DNA of 7,822 nt from Geobacter sp. UBA698 (GCA_002298925.1 DBMM01000114.1:1-7822), one strand, 5' to 3'; numbered from the stretch's first letter, positions 1 through 6,761 are shown. Numbers and translations: made by a program. The notes: generated by a model not told the origin, from the sequence alone.

Positions 1-273
1 TACGAGATCACGAGCAGCCTCGCCGCGCGTCTGAACGTAACCATCGCGCCTTCCACGGTCCTGATCTACCGCAACAGTCGCGACTATTTCCCGGTATCGG
101 CCGGAGTCATGTCGCTTAGCGATATCGAACAACGGCTTTACCGCGGCATGAAAGCGCTCGCAGGAGAAAACAGTCCCGAGAACTTTTCCCTGTACGAGTT
201 TCAGAAGGGCGGTTCATTCGACGTGGATCGGTCTTCAGGAAAAGCGTTTGCGCCGGAAAGGGATGAGCAATGA
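1..273 (+). CDS. traF: TraF/TrbB-like conjugal transfer protein, C-terminal part (partial, 5' end outside window)
   Basis: Frame 1 is open from the first base to a TGA at 271-273, giving the last 90 residues of a longer protein. The segment around residues 12-24 (NVTIAPSTVLIYR) looks like the central strand of a thioredoxin fold, with the usual cis-proline position at P17. A glycine turn (SAGVMS) and a helix follow, as in the C-terminal half of thioredoxin-like TraF and TrbB proteins. The catalytic CxxC, if present, would lie upstream of the window. Proteins of this family work in the periplasm and help disulfide-rich F-type transfer proteins fold. The stop overlaps the traH start (ATGA, 270-273), which points to translational coupling, and the traF-traH-traG order matches SXT/R391-type clusters. 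TrbB, which is also thioredoxin-like and lies upstream of traH in F, is the main alternative. The family call rests mainly on context and fold. Confidence 0.62.
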   Translation, partial: YEITSSLAARLNVTIAPSTVLIYRNSRDYFPVSAGVMSLSDIEQRLYRGMKALAGENSPENFSLYEFQKGGSFDVDRSSGKAFAPERDEQ

Positions 274-1538
274 AAAGATGGAGAAGAACGATCAAGGTGG
301 TGGCTGCGCTGATCCTGATTTCGCTGACCTCGCGGGTCAGGACGGTCGAGGCCAACTTCGTCGACGACTGGGTGAGCGCCACCGCCGGCGGCGGGCCGAT
401 GTACTACCAGGGTCAGCAGCGAGGCTATTTCACCGGCGGGAGCTATTCCGCACGGTGGGGAACCTCGGTCGACCCGCTGGTGACCGTCTCCCTGCCCAAG
501 GTCAAGGCCGGTTGCGGCGGGATCGATCTCTTCAACGGCGGCATTTCTTTCATGGACTTCAACTACCTGGTCCAGAAGCTCCAGAACATCCTGGCCTCGG
601 CCCCCTCGGTGGCCTTCGACCTGGCCCTGAACGTCCTCTGCGAGCCGTGCAGCAAGATCATCAAGTCCTTCACCGCCATTACCGACACCCTGAACGGCCT
701 GCAACTGGATGACTGCAAGGCATCACGGGCAATGGTGGCCACGATCATGAAGCCCTTGGCGGATTCGGACGCCAAGGAGGCGAAGCTCTCGGCGATTCAA
801 TCCGATTTTATGCAGTCCTCCGGCATGTCCAGCCTCTACAAGGCTATCACCGACGCCAACCGGGCCAACAACGACCAGCCGACCAACAACGCCCTGGCCG
901 GATCGATTGCCAACTGTCCGGCCGATCTGAAGGCGATCTTCCTGGGGAACTCCCCCTATGTCCTGGCCAACCTGGAGGATAAGTACGGGTTCAACGGTTA
1001 CGGCGACATGCTCAGGGGAACCATCGGCGACGTCCGGGTAAGTGCAGCGCCCGATGGCAGGATCAAGGCCTCGTACGTCAAGCCGTGCGACGACAACGAC
1101 ATCTCGGACATCCGCAAGTTCATTACCGGCCAGTTCCGGATCAAGGACAGAAACGGCGCCTGCTCGCAGCTCTCGGACAGTAACGCCAACCTGGTCAATT
1201 ACGTTGCTACCATGATGACCGGCATCGCAACCGCCATGCGGACCCACAATGCCTTGAATCAGGCCCAGACCGACTTCATCAACTCCTCGCCGGTGCCCAT
1301 TGCCAGCGTGCTGAAGATGGCGATCAAGTCCAACCAGGAGGGGTCGATTATCCAGACCATCGCCCCCTTCATCGCCACCGCCTACGCCTACAACATGCTG
1401 AACGACTTCCTGTCAGTCGTAAGGACGATGATGCTCTACGGCAGGTCCCTGGCAAGCAGCGACACCTCATCGCAGGCCGGGCAACCGGCCCACACCTGCC
1501 GGATCGACCTGATCGAGGACGCCATGGGGGGACTGTAG
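270..1538 (+). CDS. traH: TraH, F-type conjugative pilus assembly protein, ended early by an in-frame TAG
   Basis: This encodes 422 residues to the first stop. Residues 1-28 look like a Sec signal peptide: a basic MKRWRR start, a hydrophobic stretch VVAALILISL, and a likely cut after VEA. The TraH signature follows: a GCGGIDLFNGG block at residues 81-91, then a helix-rich region with FDLALNVLCEPC at 116-127. The mature part has eight cysteines (82, 124, 127, 149, 216, 273, 298, 410), including a CxxC at 124-127, which fits a substrate of the thioredoxin-like protein encoded just upstream. TraH acts in the periplasm/outer-membrane part of the F-type secretion system during pilus assembly. The ATG at 270 overlaps the upstream stop, and a purine-rich stretch with AGGG lies just before it. 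The frame stays open for 61 more codons after the TAG at 1536-1538, and F TraH is about 458 residues, so this product appears to lack its C-terminal helical region. Confidence 0.88.
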   Translation: MKRWRRTIKVVAALILISLTSRVRTVEANFVDDWVSATAGGGPMYYQGQQRGYFTGGSYSARWGTSVDPLVTVSLPKVKAGCGGIDLFNGGISFMDFNYLVQKLQNILASAPSVAFDLALNVLCEPCSKIIKSFTAITDTLNGLQLDDCKASRAMVATIMKPLADSDAKEAKLSAIQSDFMQSSGMSSLYKAITDANRANNDQPTNNALAGSIANCPADLKAIFLGNSPYVLANLEDKYGFNGYGDMLRGTIGDVRVSAAPDGRIKASYVKPCDDNDISDIRKFITGQFRIKDRNGACSQLSDSNANLVNYVATMMTGIATAMRTHNALNQAQTDFINSSPVPIASVLKMAIKSNQEGSIIQTIAPFIATAYAYNMLNDFLSVVRTMMLYGRSLASSDTSSQAGQPAHTCRIDLIEDAMGGL

Positions 1539-1724
1539 GAGATCTACGACGACGCCACCGAGATCGGAAACCGGCTCAAGGCGGAATATGTGGCCCGGGC
1601 CAACGAGTATGGCTCGGTGCAATCAATGGCGAAGCGCTACGAGGAGTTCGATACCCTGGCCTACGAGCAGTTAGCGAGGTTGTTCGGGCCGTCTTTGGCG
1701 AAGCGGATGATTACACCAAAATAG
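1539..1724 (+). pseudogene. traH: C-terminal segment of TraH, cut off by the TAG at 1536-1538
   Basis: The traH frame continues without a stop for 61 codons after the TAG and ends at a second TAG (1722-1724). The predicted peptide is charged and helical (EIYDDATEIGNRLKAEYVAR, then a segment rich in E, Y, K and L). It corresponds in place and character to the C-terminal helical region of F TraH, whose last residues also form a charged amphipathic stretch. The GC-rich codon use matches the rest of traH. I see no convincing start of its own: the only in-frame ATG (1627) lacks an obvious ribosome binding site. Joined through the stop, the protein would be about 484 residues, near the family length. 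The TAG may be a recent nonsense mutation (from CAG, GAG, AAG or TGG, for example), a sequencing error, or a suppressed or recoded codon. Mutation or error is more likely, because other genes here also end in TAG. Confidence 0.65.
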
Positions 1725-1780
1725 GGGAAAAATTGGTCAGATGGAGAGGAAAAACGGCAATCGGCGTGGAAAAGACGTGG

Positions 1781-1963
1781 TTACTTCCTTTTTAGGGTTT
1801 CCTCTGCGCGACGAATAGCCATTTTCAGGCGTTCACTAGCCGGTGGAGGCTCTTCCAGTAAGTCAAAAACGGTTTTCGTCGCTTTCGGGGATAGGGTGAC
1901 GAGCCGTTCATTGTCGGCGGTTTGTTTTTGATCTGAATATTTCTTTTCTGCCGATCGGGTCAT
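1781..1963 (-). CDS. Small antisense gene between traH and traG; resembles the C-terminal tail of DUF1778-type antitoxins
   Basis: Sixty residues from the ATG at 1963-1961 to a TAA at 1783-1781. That ATG is chosen because GGAG lies 7 bases upstream of it (1974-1971); a TTG two codons earlier is too close to this site. The second half, with LVTLSPKATKTVFDLLEEPP (about residues 21-40) followed by SERLKMAIRRAEE, resembles the end of DUF1778/TacA-type antitoxins, where a 'LS...F..LL..PP.P...L..A' pattern binds the GNAT toxin. The N-terminal ribbon-helix-helix expected of a full antitoxin is missing and is replaced by a short polar stretch. No GNAT toxin gene is nearby. It could be an orphan or remnant antitoxin tail, or an unrelated small protein with a chance resemblance. 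It occupies most of the 317-base traH-traG gap, an AT-richer insertion into the tra operon. The gene looks real because of its start site and regular codons; the family call is tentative. Confidence 0.5.
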   Translation of the reverse strand: MTRSAEKKYSDQKQTADNERLVTLSPKATKTVFDLLEEPPPASERLKMAIRRAEETLKRK

Positions 1964-1970
1964 GATCAAT

Positions 1971-1974
1971 CTCC
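1971..1974 (-). promoter_or_regulatory. Ribosome binding site of the antisense small gene
   Basis: On the minus strand GGAG (within AAGGAG) precedes ATG 1963-1961 by 7 bases. It supports a 60-residue protein starting MTRSAEKK rather than a start at the TTG two codons upstream. Confidence 0.55.
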
Positions 1975-2030
1975 TTCATGCAGGTTAGTGAAATGACGGC
2001 GAAATGGCAACGATTATTCCCAGTACTTGT

Positions 2031-2034
2031 GGAG
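2031..2034 (+). promoter_or_regulatory. Ribosome binding site that decides the traG start
   Basis: GGAG at 2031-2034 lies 7 bases before ATG 2042, the best start for traG. The TTG at 2027, five codons earlier, has no comparable site and would overlap this one. Confidence 0.6.
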
Positions 2035-2041
2035 AAAATGT

Positions 2042-5000
2042 ATGTTCGGATATGTAAGAGCCGAAGACTATTTGCTTCATCAATCACGAAAGATTCGGAA
2101 TATCCATGTGGGGCAATTTCTGACGGTTCTGTTCTGTTCCATGTCCTCAGCGAATGCCTTTGCCCTGGATATGGAGTACCACTGCTACAACGGTTTCGAC
2201 CCGATCGTCACCGCATTTCAAAAGGTGGCCCTGATCTTCGGGGCCAACGACTACCGCGGCCTGTTCTTCTCCATGGCGGTGATCGGGGTCCTGTTCGGCG
2301 GGATCTTCGTCTACTTAAAGGTCTTCACCGGCGGCAGGCTCTCCCTGGGGGCTTGGGCGACCCCCTTCTTCCTGGGGGTGATCCTCTACTTGGGGCTGAT
2401 AATCCCTACCGGCAACCTGACGATCCAGGACGACGTGCTGAACCGCTTCCAGATCGTGCAGGGAGTGCCGGATGGCATCGTCGCCCTGGCAGGTGTGACC
2501 AACTTGATCGAGCGGAGCATCATCGAACTGATCGACCTGGCCAATCTGCCCGGAACGCCCAACTACAAAGAGTCGGCCGGTGGCATCGGTTTCGACCTGC
2601 TGATGGCGGCCACCGGCGGAGATGTTTCCGGCAAGACGCCGGACGCCTACATGACCGCCTCCCTGGACAGGTACATCCGGGACTGTGTTACCTTCGAGAT
2701 CCAGCGGCCTGGTTCCCAGATCAACCTGGACACCCTGATCAACTCCACCGCAGACATCCGCACCCAATTGGCCCAGGCCAACAGTCCTTCCATATTCACG
2801 GTCTTCTACGATGCCGCCAACCCGCAAGGGCAGACCCAGTCGTGCCAGGCAGCCTGGACCAGCCTGAACGCCTATCTGGTGGACGCTAACTTCAACCAGA
2901 GCGTCTCGGCGATCTGTTCCAACGCCGGAATCGACGTGACCAATGTCAACGAGTTCCTCTCCTGCCAGAATATCGTGTCCCGGCACATCTCCTATTTCAC
3001 CGGCAACAATGTAACTCCCAACTACCTGATCATCCAGTCGGTGCTCTCCAACATGACCAATGACGCGATTCTCTACGCCGACCCGGATACCGCCGCAAAA
3101 GTTCTTGCCAACAAGAACCAAATGTCCAGCGGCGTCGGACTAGGGCTGATGGCCGGGGAATGGCTGCCGGTTGCCAGGGCGGTGATTACCGCTATCGCCG
3201 TGGGCCTGGTGCCGTTCGTGGTGCTCCTGATACCCACTCCTCTCAGCGGGAGAGCCTTGCAGCTTTTGTCCGGTTTCTTCATTTGGCTCACTGCCTGGGG
3301 GGTGACCGATGCGGTGGTGAACGGCTTCGCAGTCTCCCTGGCGTATAACCTGTTCGATTACATCAGAGGCCATAATTACGGCATAGTTTCCATGCTCATG
3401 TTTCCCAGCGCCACGGCAAAGGCGTTTGCCATGTTCGGCATGATCCGGACCGCCGGCGTCGGGCTTGCCACGGTGATGACCGCCATGCTGATCAGGTTCG
3501 GCGGCGCAGCCCTGGCCTCCCTGGCAGGGAGCATCACCGCCTCGATCCAGTCCCAGGGTGGGGCGGCAGGGAGGAACATGGGGACTCCGGAAGGAATCGC
3601 CAAGGAGATCAGGGAATCCAACATGGACGTGCCGGTCATGGACAATGCCCTGGCCTATGACTGGAACAAAAGGACCCTCGCCGAGGGAAACCAGCTCGAT
3701 CATCGTACCGGTGGCGGTCTGGGCTGGGGTTCGCGGGGAGAGGCATTTGCCACCGGTTTCGGCTCGACGACCGTCAGCGCCGCGGTCCAGCGGCAGAAGA
3801 TTGCCGATTCGGGTGGATTCAATGACTGGGTGAGGAACGAAGCCATGACTGGCGGCATGGCGGTGATGAGCGGCGCTGGTAAGAGAGTGACCTGGGACAG
3901 CGGGATGAACGAGTTCAGGAACGATTACCTGCGGGAGAACCCGGATGCTTCGGCCAGGGAGGTCAGGGTGGCTGGCAGCCAGTTCTTCGGCTCTTTCCTT
4001 AATCCGGAAAAGGGAATCGAGACTTACCGGGCACTGAAGGACAAGGGTGTGCCGCCATCGAATGCCTTCAACGAGATGGTTTCTCTTGGTTTATTCAGTA
4101 CGGAGAAGGGATACGCCTTCACCGAGGCGCAGATGGAAGTGGTGAGAAGGTATGCGCAACAGCACGACATGACCCCTAGCCAGGCCTTGGGTGCCTGGGG
4201 TGAGTTCGACGTGGCCAACGCTGCAGCCATGATGGAGGCCTTCAAGACACCGGAGAACTACGAGAAGTTCCGCACCATGGCCTACGGTCTCGACGCGGCC
4301 CAGCAGCGGGGGATCATCGAGGCGGCCAGGCATGCCGGTTACGACCCCAATGACACGGTAGGGACCGCATCCTTCGTGAAGCACATGGAGACCATCGGCG
4401 CCCTGCGGATGTACAAGGAGGGAAGGCTCAAGGATGCAGATCTCCTCCTGATCGGGAGCGCCAGAGCGCTCACGGAGAAAGGGCTGGCTCATGCCAGGGA
4501 GAACATCTCAAGGGTGACCGGTATGGGTATCGACAAGGCCGAGGAGTACATGCGAACCCGCGAGGGGCTGCTGGGTTTCGCCAGGTTCGACAACATGGAG
4601 CAGTTTGCCAGAAAACACGGCCAGTCTTTCCTGGAGCTTGCCAAAGACAGCCAGCGCACCATGAACCTGGATGTTGACAACAGGACCGCCGCGCTCTGGG
4701 GGCTTCCCGGTGCTGGACACTATGCGCTTTCATGGGATCGGAAGGGTGGTTACATCTTTACTGACAGGAAGTCCGGCACCCAGTATCAGGTTGGGGTGTT
4801 CGGTCAGTCGGGTAGTTCGGAATATCTCCATGACGAGAAGGGAATGATCATTTTCCATGGTTCCAACGCGACCTATGGCGAGAGGGAGGAGCGACGCTCC
4901 TTCTCGGGCAGCATAGGTGGCTACGACTTCGAGCAGGCGACCTATGAGCGGACCGGCGATATGGTCACCGTGACCGGCAGGCTCAGGGATGGTGGGCTGA

Positions 5001-5512
5001 TCAGTCTGACTGCCAAGACTGGTCTGGACAGGAAGGGGGTACGACAGTACGAGGTGGAATCGGTCGTGGACAGGTCCGGGGTGAGATACAGCAAGGAGTC
5101 GGCGGTGGCTGCCGTACAGCGAGGAAAGATCAGAGACGACGTCTTCAGTAATGCCCAAGCCAGGGAGGCATTTGCGGAGTCATTTGTAGCCGCGATTCAA
5201 TCTACGAGGTCAATGGAGGCAGTTTACAATCGAGGATATGGGCTGTCTGGAAACGCCAAACTAGGTATGGATTCTGTAGGTGCTGGGATTCAGAGCAGCT
5301 TTGGAGCGAAGGAAATTCAGCATATTAATGAGCAGAAAACCAAGGTTTTGAAGATAATAGCTGAATCGAAAGGAAATGGTGTTGTCGCAGCAGATAAATT
5401 GCGCAAAATGTGGGCTGATAATACCGGTGACAGTTCATTCAGAATGTTGAATTTCTATAATGGCGGTGCCCCAGATATCACATATATTGAAAAGGCGCAC
5501 AAAACGCCTTGA
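2042..5512 (+). CDS. traG: TraG, F-type conjugation protein for pilus assembly and mating-pair stabilisation
   Basis: This encodes 1156 residues from ATG 2042, longer than F TraG (about 938). Residues 24-41 form a signal-like stretch ending ANAFA; the typical TraG N-terminal domain (TraG_N) then begins at MEYHCYNGFDPI (44-55). Membrane segments are visible at about 73-92, 104-120, 380-402, 404-437 and 460-496. The loop at 121-379 is polar with several cysteines, and the last 660 residues are hydrophilic. In F, the N-terminal part serves pilus assembly and the C-terminal part mating-pair stabilisation and recognition by the exclusion protein TraS; in SXT/R391 the TraG tail is recognised by Eex. 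Most of the gene is GC-rich with many AGG arginine codons. The last 120 codons (from about 5150) and the first 35 are noticeably AT-richer, suggesting replaced ends. It ends at TGA 5510-5512, inside a hairpin. No traS, traT or traD follows. Confidence 0.9.
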   Translation: MFGYVRAEDYLLHQSRKIRNIHVGQFLTVLFCSMSSANAFALDMEYHCYNGFDPIVTAFQKVALIFGANDYRGLFFSMAVIGVLFGGIFVYLKVFTGGRLSLGAWATPFFLGVILYLGLIIPTGNLTIQDDVLNRFQIVQGVPDGIVALAGVTNLIERSIIELIDLANLPGTPNYKESAGGIGFDLLMAATGGDVSGKTPDAYMTASLDRYIRDCVTFEIQRPGSQINLDTLINSTADIRTQLAQANSPSIFTVFYDAANPQGQTQSCQAAWTSLNAYLVDANFNQSVSAICSNAGIDVTNVNEFLSCQNIVSRHISYFTGNNVTPNYLIIQSVLSNMTNDAILYADPDTAAKVLANKNQMSSGVGLGLMAGEWLPVARAVITAIAVGLVPFVVLLIPTPLSGRALQLLSGFFIWLTAWGVTDAVVNGFAVSLAYNLFDYIRGHNYGIVSMLMFPSATAKAFAMFGMIRTAGVGLATVMTAMLIRFGGAALASLAGSITASIQSQGGAAGRNMGTPEGIAKEIRESNMDVPVMDNALAYDWNKRTLAEGNQLDHRTGGGLGWGSRGEAFATGFGSTTVSAAVQRQKIADSGGFNDWVRNEAMTGGMAVMSGAGKRVTWDSGMNEFRNDYLRENPDASAREVRVAGSQFFGSFLNPEKGIETYRALKDKGVPPSNAFNEMVSLGLFSTEKGYAFTEAQMEVVRRYAQQHDMTPSQALGAWGEFDVANAAAMMEAFKTPENYEKFRTMAYGLDAAQQRGIIEAARHAGYDPNDTVGTASFVKHMETIGALRMYKEGRLKDADLLLIGSARALTEKGLAHARENISRVTGMGIDKAEEYMRTREGLLGFARFDNMEQFARKHGQSFLELAKDSQRTMNLDVDNRTAALWGLPGAGHYALSWDRKGGYIFTDRKSGTQYQVGVFGQSGSSEYLHDEKGMIIFHGSNATYGEREERRSFSGSIGGYDFEQATYERTGDMVTVTGRLRDGGLISLTAKTGLDRKGVRQYEVESVVDRSGVRYSKESAVAAVQRGKIRDDVFSNAQAREAFAESFVAAIQSTRSMEAVYNRGYGLSGNAKLGMDSVGAGIQSSFGAKEIQHINEQKTKVLKIIAESKGNGVVAADKLRKMWADNTGDSSFRMLNFYNGGAPDITYIEKAHKTP
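5492..5510 (-). terminator. Possible rho-independent terminator for the minus-strand gene, overlapping the end of traG
   Basis: AAGGCG (5492-5497) and CGCCTT (5505-5510) form a perfect 6-bp stem with a 7-base loop. Read on the minus strand the stem is followed by a short T run and AT-rich bases, placing it 64 bases past the 5574 stop. Read on the plus strand there is no T run, so it is a poor terminator for traG. The stem is short and lies inside traG coding sequence. Confidence 0.35.
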
Positions 5513-5573
5513 ACCGGGAAGAAAAGAGCCGGGGGGAAACTGATTTTATTTACAGAAGGAAGAGAAGATAACT

Positions 5574-5849
5574 CTATTGGTCTTTCTTGTGCCAAATATT
5601 GCAATGCAAGCTTTTATAAGTTGGGTCTGTTATCATCTCCTCAAATTCTTCGTCTGAACATTTCAGATGATTGTCACGGAATCTCTCACCAAAAATTGGG
5701 AACTCTTTTGACTGTGTAACTCTTCTTAGTACCTGAATAACGATCACAAGAAAAGCCATAATGACAATAGGAGCCCCGATAAAACCCTCAATTCCGCCTA
5801 ATCCGAGTGCATGCCCGATATTGTCAAGATATTCAGCCAGTTCGTTCAT
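5574..5849 (-). CDS. Small single-pass inner-membrane protein, convergent with traG; possible entry-exclusion protein
   Basis: Ninety-one residues from ATG 5849-5847 to TAG 5576-5574. The start is well supported: GAGGA (5861-5857) sits 7 bases upstream, and a promoter lies further up. Residues 22-41 (GFIGAPIVIMAFLVIVIQVL) form one clear membrane helix. The RR at 42-43 just after it suggests a periplasmic N-terminus and a cytoplasmic tail of about 50 acidic and basic residues, with cysteines at 64 and 83. I do not recognise a named family. Its place right after traG is that of traS in F and eex in SXT/R391, small inner-membrane proteins that block redundant transfer by recognising the TraG tail. 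The opposite orientation and own promoter differ from those cases. Entry exclusion is therefore an inference from position and topology only. It could equally be an unrelated accessory protein. The AT-rich codons resemble the end of traG more than its middle. Confidence 0.75.
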   Translation of the reverse strand: MNELAEYLDNIGHALGLGGIEGFIGAPIVIMAFLVIVIQVLRRVTQSKEFPIFGERFRDNHLKCSDEEFEEMITDPTYKSLHCNIWHKKDQ

Positions 5850-5856
5850 GGTCGTG

Positions 5857-5861
5857 TCCTC
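5857..5861 (-). promoter_or_regulatory. Ribosome binding site of the 91-residue membrane protein
   Basis: GAGGA on the minus strand, 7 bases before ATG 5849-5847. It fixes the start of the small membrane protein. Confidence 0.6.
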
Positions 5862-5890
5862 GCTGAGCCAATTAATGAATATTGTGTTTA

Positions 5891-5918
5891 ACTATGCTCT
5901 ATTCTGTTTATTTGTCAA
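5891..5918 (-). promoter_or_regulatory. Sigma-70-type promoter for the 91-residue membrane protein
   Basis: On the minus strand a perfect -35 box TTGACA (5918-5913) is followed after 16 bases by CATAGT (5896-5891), which matches four of six -10 bases. The region is AT-rich and ends about 40 bases before the start codon, a normal leader length. The gene therefore seems to be expressed independently of the tra operon. Confidence 0.6.
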
Positions 5919-5960
5919 GGGGTTACTATATTTGTAACTGAAGTTGGAGGAGTGAGTCTA

Positions 5961-6379
5961 ATGGCATTATAAGGGTTTGGAATGGTGGAAATATTCTGGA
6001 TCGTTCCTGACTTGAACCGCAGGAGATACTATCGCATGTCGGTAGAGGCCGGGCTGTTCGGACCTGTTCTCGTGAGGACTTGGGGAAGATCGGTTGGAGG
6101 GAGCTGCGGCGAATGGTGCAGTATTTCGCCGAAGACAGCCTTTTTGATGCACTGGATACGGCAGATAGCCTGATTGCACGCAAATTGAGGAAGGGCATGA
6201 GGTTTTGGATTGCAATACGAGATTGCCTAGCCGTGGGAATCCCCCACTCCAATTGGTTTCCAATGCGGAAACAGGGTTCGACTGCTGCTCCACCGAACAA
6301 TGGCGATGCAATGGTCAATATGCGGAACGGTATGTTGAGATGTCACGAATTATCCACATTTTTGCTTGATAAGCTGTGA
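5961..6379 (+). pseudogene. WGR-domain protein gene, broken by a frameshift in a G run (and perhaps an early stop)
   Basis: From ATG 5982 the frame reads MVEIFWIVPDLNRRRYYRMS and goes on through EAGLFGPVLVRTW (to 6083). This matches the start of short WGR-domain proteins, where 'D...N...FY.L.....LFG...LVR.WGR.G' is typical. After TGG the frame is lost, but reading from 6083 one frame over restores GKIGWRELRRMVQYFAEDSL and a helix ending ARKLRKG, which is the rest of the domain. Losing one G in GGGG (6082-6085) explains this. As it stands the first ORF ends after 63 residues (6173). Repaired, it would give about 132, of which the last 50 look non-conserved. A strong GGAGGAG (5946-5952) precedes an in-frame ATG at 5961 that runs into TAA at 5970-5972, so the original start may have been there. 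WGR domains occur in nucleic-acid-related proteins including poly(ADP-ribose) polymerases; the role of stand-alone copies is unclear. Confidence 0.6.
6233..6272. repeat. Two adjacent short inverted repeats
   Basis: GTGGG (6233-6237) pairs with CCCAC (6243-6247) across 5 bases, and GTTTCC (6256-6261) pairs with GGAAAC (6267-6272) across 5 bases. They lie in the apparently non-conserved tail of the broken WGR gene. No T run follows, so they are not clear terminators. They may be chance or part of an old junction. Confidence 0.3.
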
Positions 6380-6426
6380 ATGGAGTAGGGCAACGTATGG
6401 GAACTGCGTTACTCTTTTTGGAATGA

Positions 6427-6561
6427 TTGAAAAAGCATCAGAAGCGCTGTCAAGTCAAAAAAGATTATAAGCGACCAAAAGAAACAGCATGTTACTGCTT
6501 TCACTGCTCTGATTTTTTGGAAAAACATCATGGACTGGTTAAAATGGCTGTGCTGGAAAAA
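6427..6561 (+). pseudogene. Possible remnant of a small cysteine- and lysine-rich protein
   Basis: After a stop at 6424-6426 this frame is open for 44 codons to a TGA at 6559-6561. It encodes a basic peptide with a cluster CYCFHC (6490-6507), which could be a metal-binding knot, followed by SDFLEKHHGLVKMAVLEKRN at the end. No in-frame ATG with a ribosome binding site is visible before the ATG at 6544, so if real it is only the end of a gene whose start has been lost. I recognise no family. A minus-strand frame covers the same stretch but looks like random hydrophobic translation. The call is weak and rests on the cysteine cluster and on the possible gene that starts just after it. Confidence 0.2.
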
Positions 6562-6587
6562 CGCAACTGATTCCCCGAGGGTTAGCT

Positions 6588-6761
6588 GTGACGCTAATTG
6601 AAGATGATTTGTTTGCTGAGCTGAAGTAACTGCTTGAAGCCTCACTGGCTATGACGAGTGGCAGTTTGCCTTTGGTCAGTGACCTTGAGCGCTACAACAG
6701 GGCGGTTGAGGGTGGGCTAAGTTTGGGTATTTGCAAGAGCCAAAGGGGATCGCTCGAGTGA
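6588..6761 (+). pseudogene. Small unrecognised gene interrupted by TAA
   Basis: GTG 6588 is preceded, 7 bases away, by a GAGGG ribosome binding site (6577-6581). It begins VTLIEDDLFAELK, then meets TAA at 6627-6629. The same frame then continues with LLEASLAMTSGSLPLVSDLE, RYNRAVEGGLSLG and so on to TGA 6759-6761. The pieces on either side of the stop read as one protein-like helix (AELK-x-LLEASLAM), so a CAA-to-TAA change is likely, giving about 57 residues when repaired. The ATG at 6651 could start the second part but lacks a clear site. I do not recognise the family. It follows the possible cysteine-rich remnant by 26 bases and precedes hsdR by about 200, in the same direction, so it may be part of an accessory operon that has decayed. 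Confidence 0.35.

Noticed and set aside
1978..2889. A long plus-strand frame overlapping the start of traG.
   Set aside because: It is a shadow of the traG frame: rich in R, G and P, with no family pattern, while the traG frame shows a clear domain.
6076..6090. Programmed frameshift in the WGR gene.
   Set aside because: The bases ACTTGGGGAAG do not form a canonical X XXY YYZ slippery site in the incoming frame, so mutation or sequencing error is more likely.
6270..6298. GGTTCGACT followed by GCTCCACC resembles the 3' end of a tRNA or tmRNA, and so a possible attachment site.
   Set aside because: The five bases either side of the TTCGACT loop do not pair as a T-stem, and no matching acceptor 5' end, D-arm or anticodon arm is visible upstream. 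Probably chance.
6409..6645. A 78-residue minus-strand frame in the intergenic stretch.
   Set aside because: It has no ribosome binding site that I can see and no family resemblance; the hydrophobic stretch arises from AT-rich sequence.
6674..6684. Perfect short palindrome GGTCA-G-TGACC.
   Set aside because: It lies within a probable gene remnant, is only 11 bases long, and is not repeated nearby, so no operator function can be supported.
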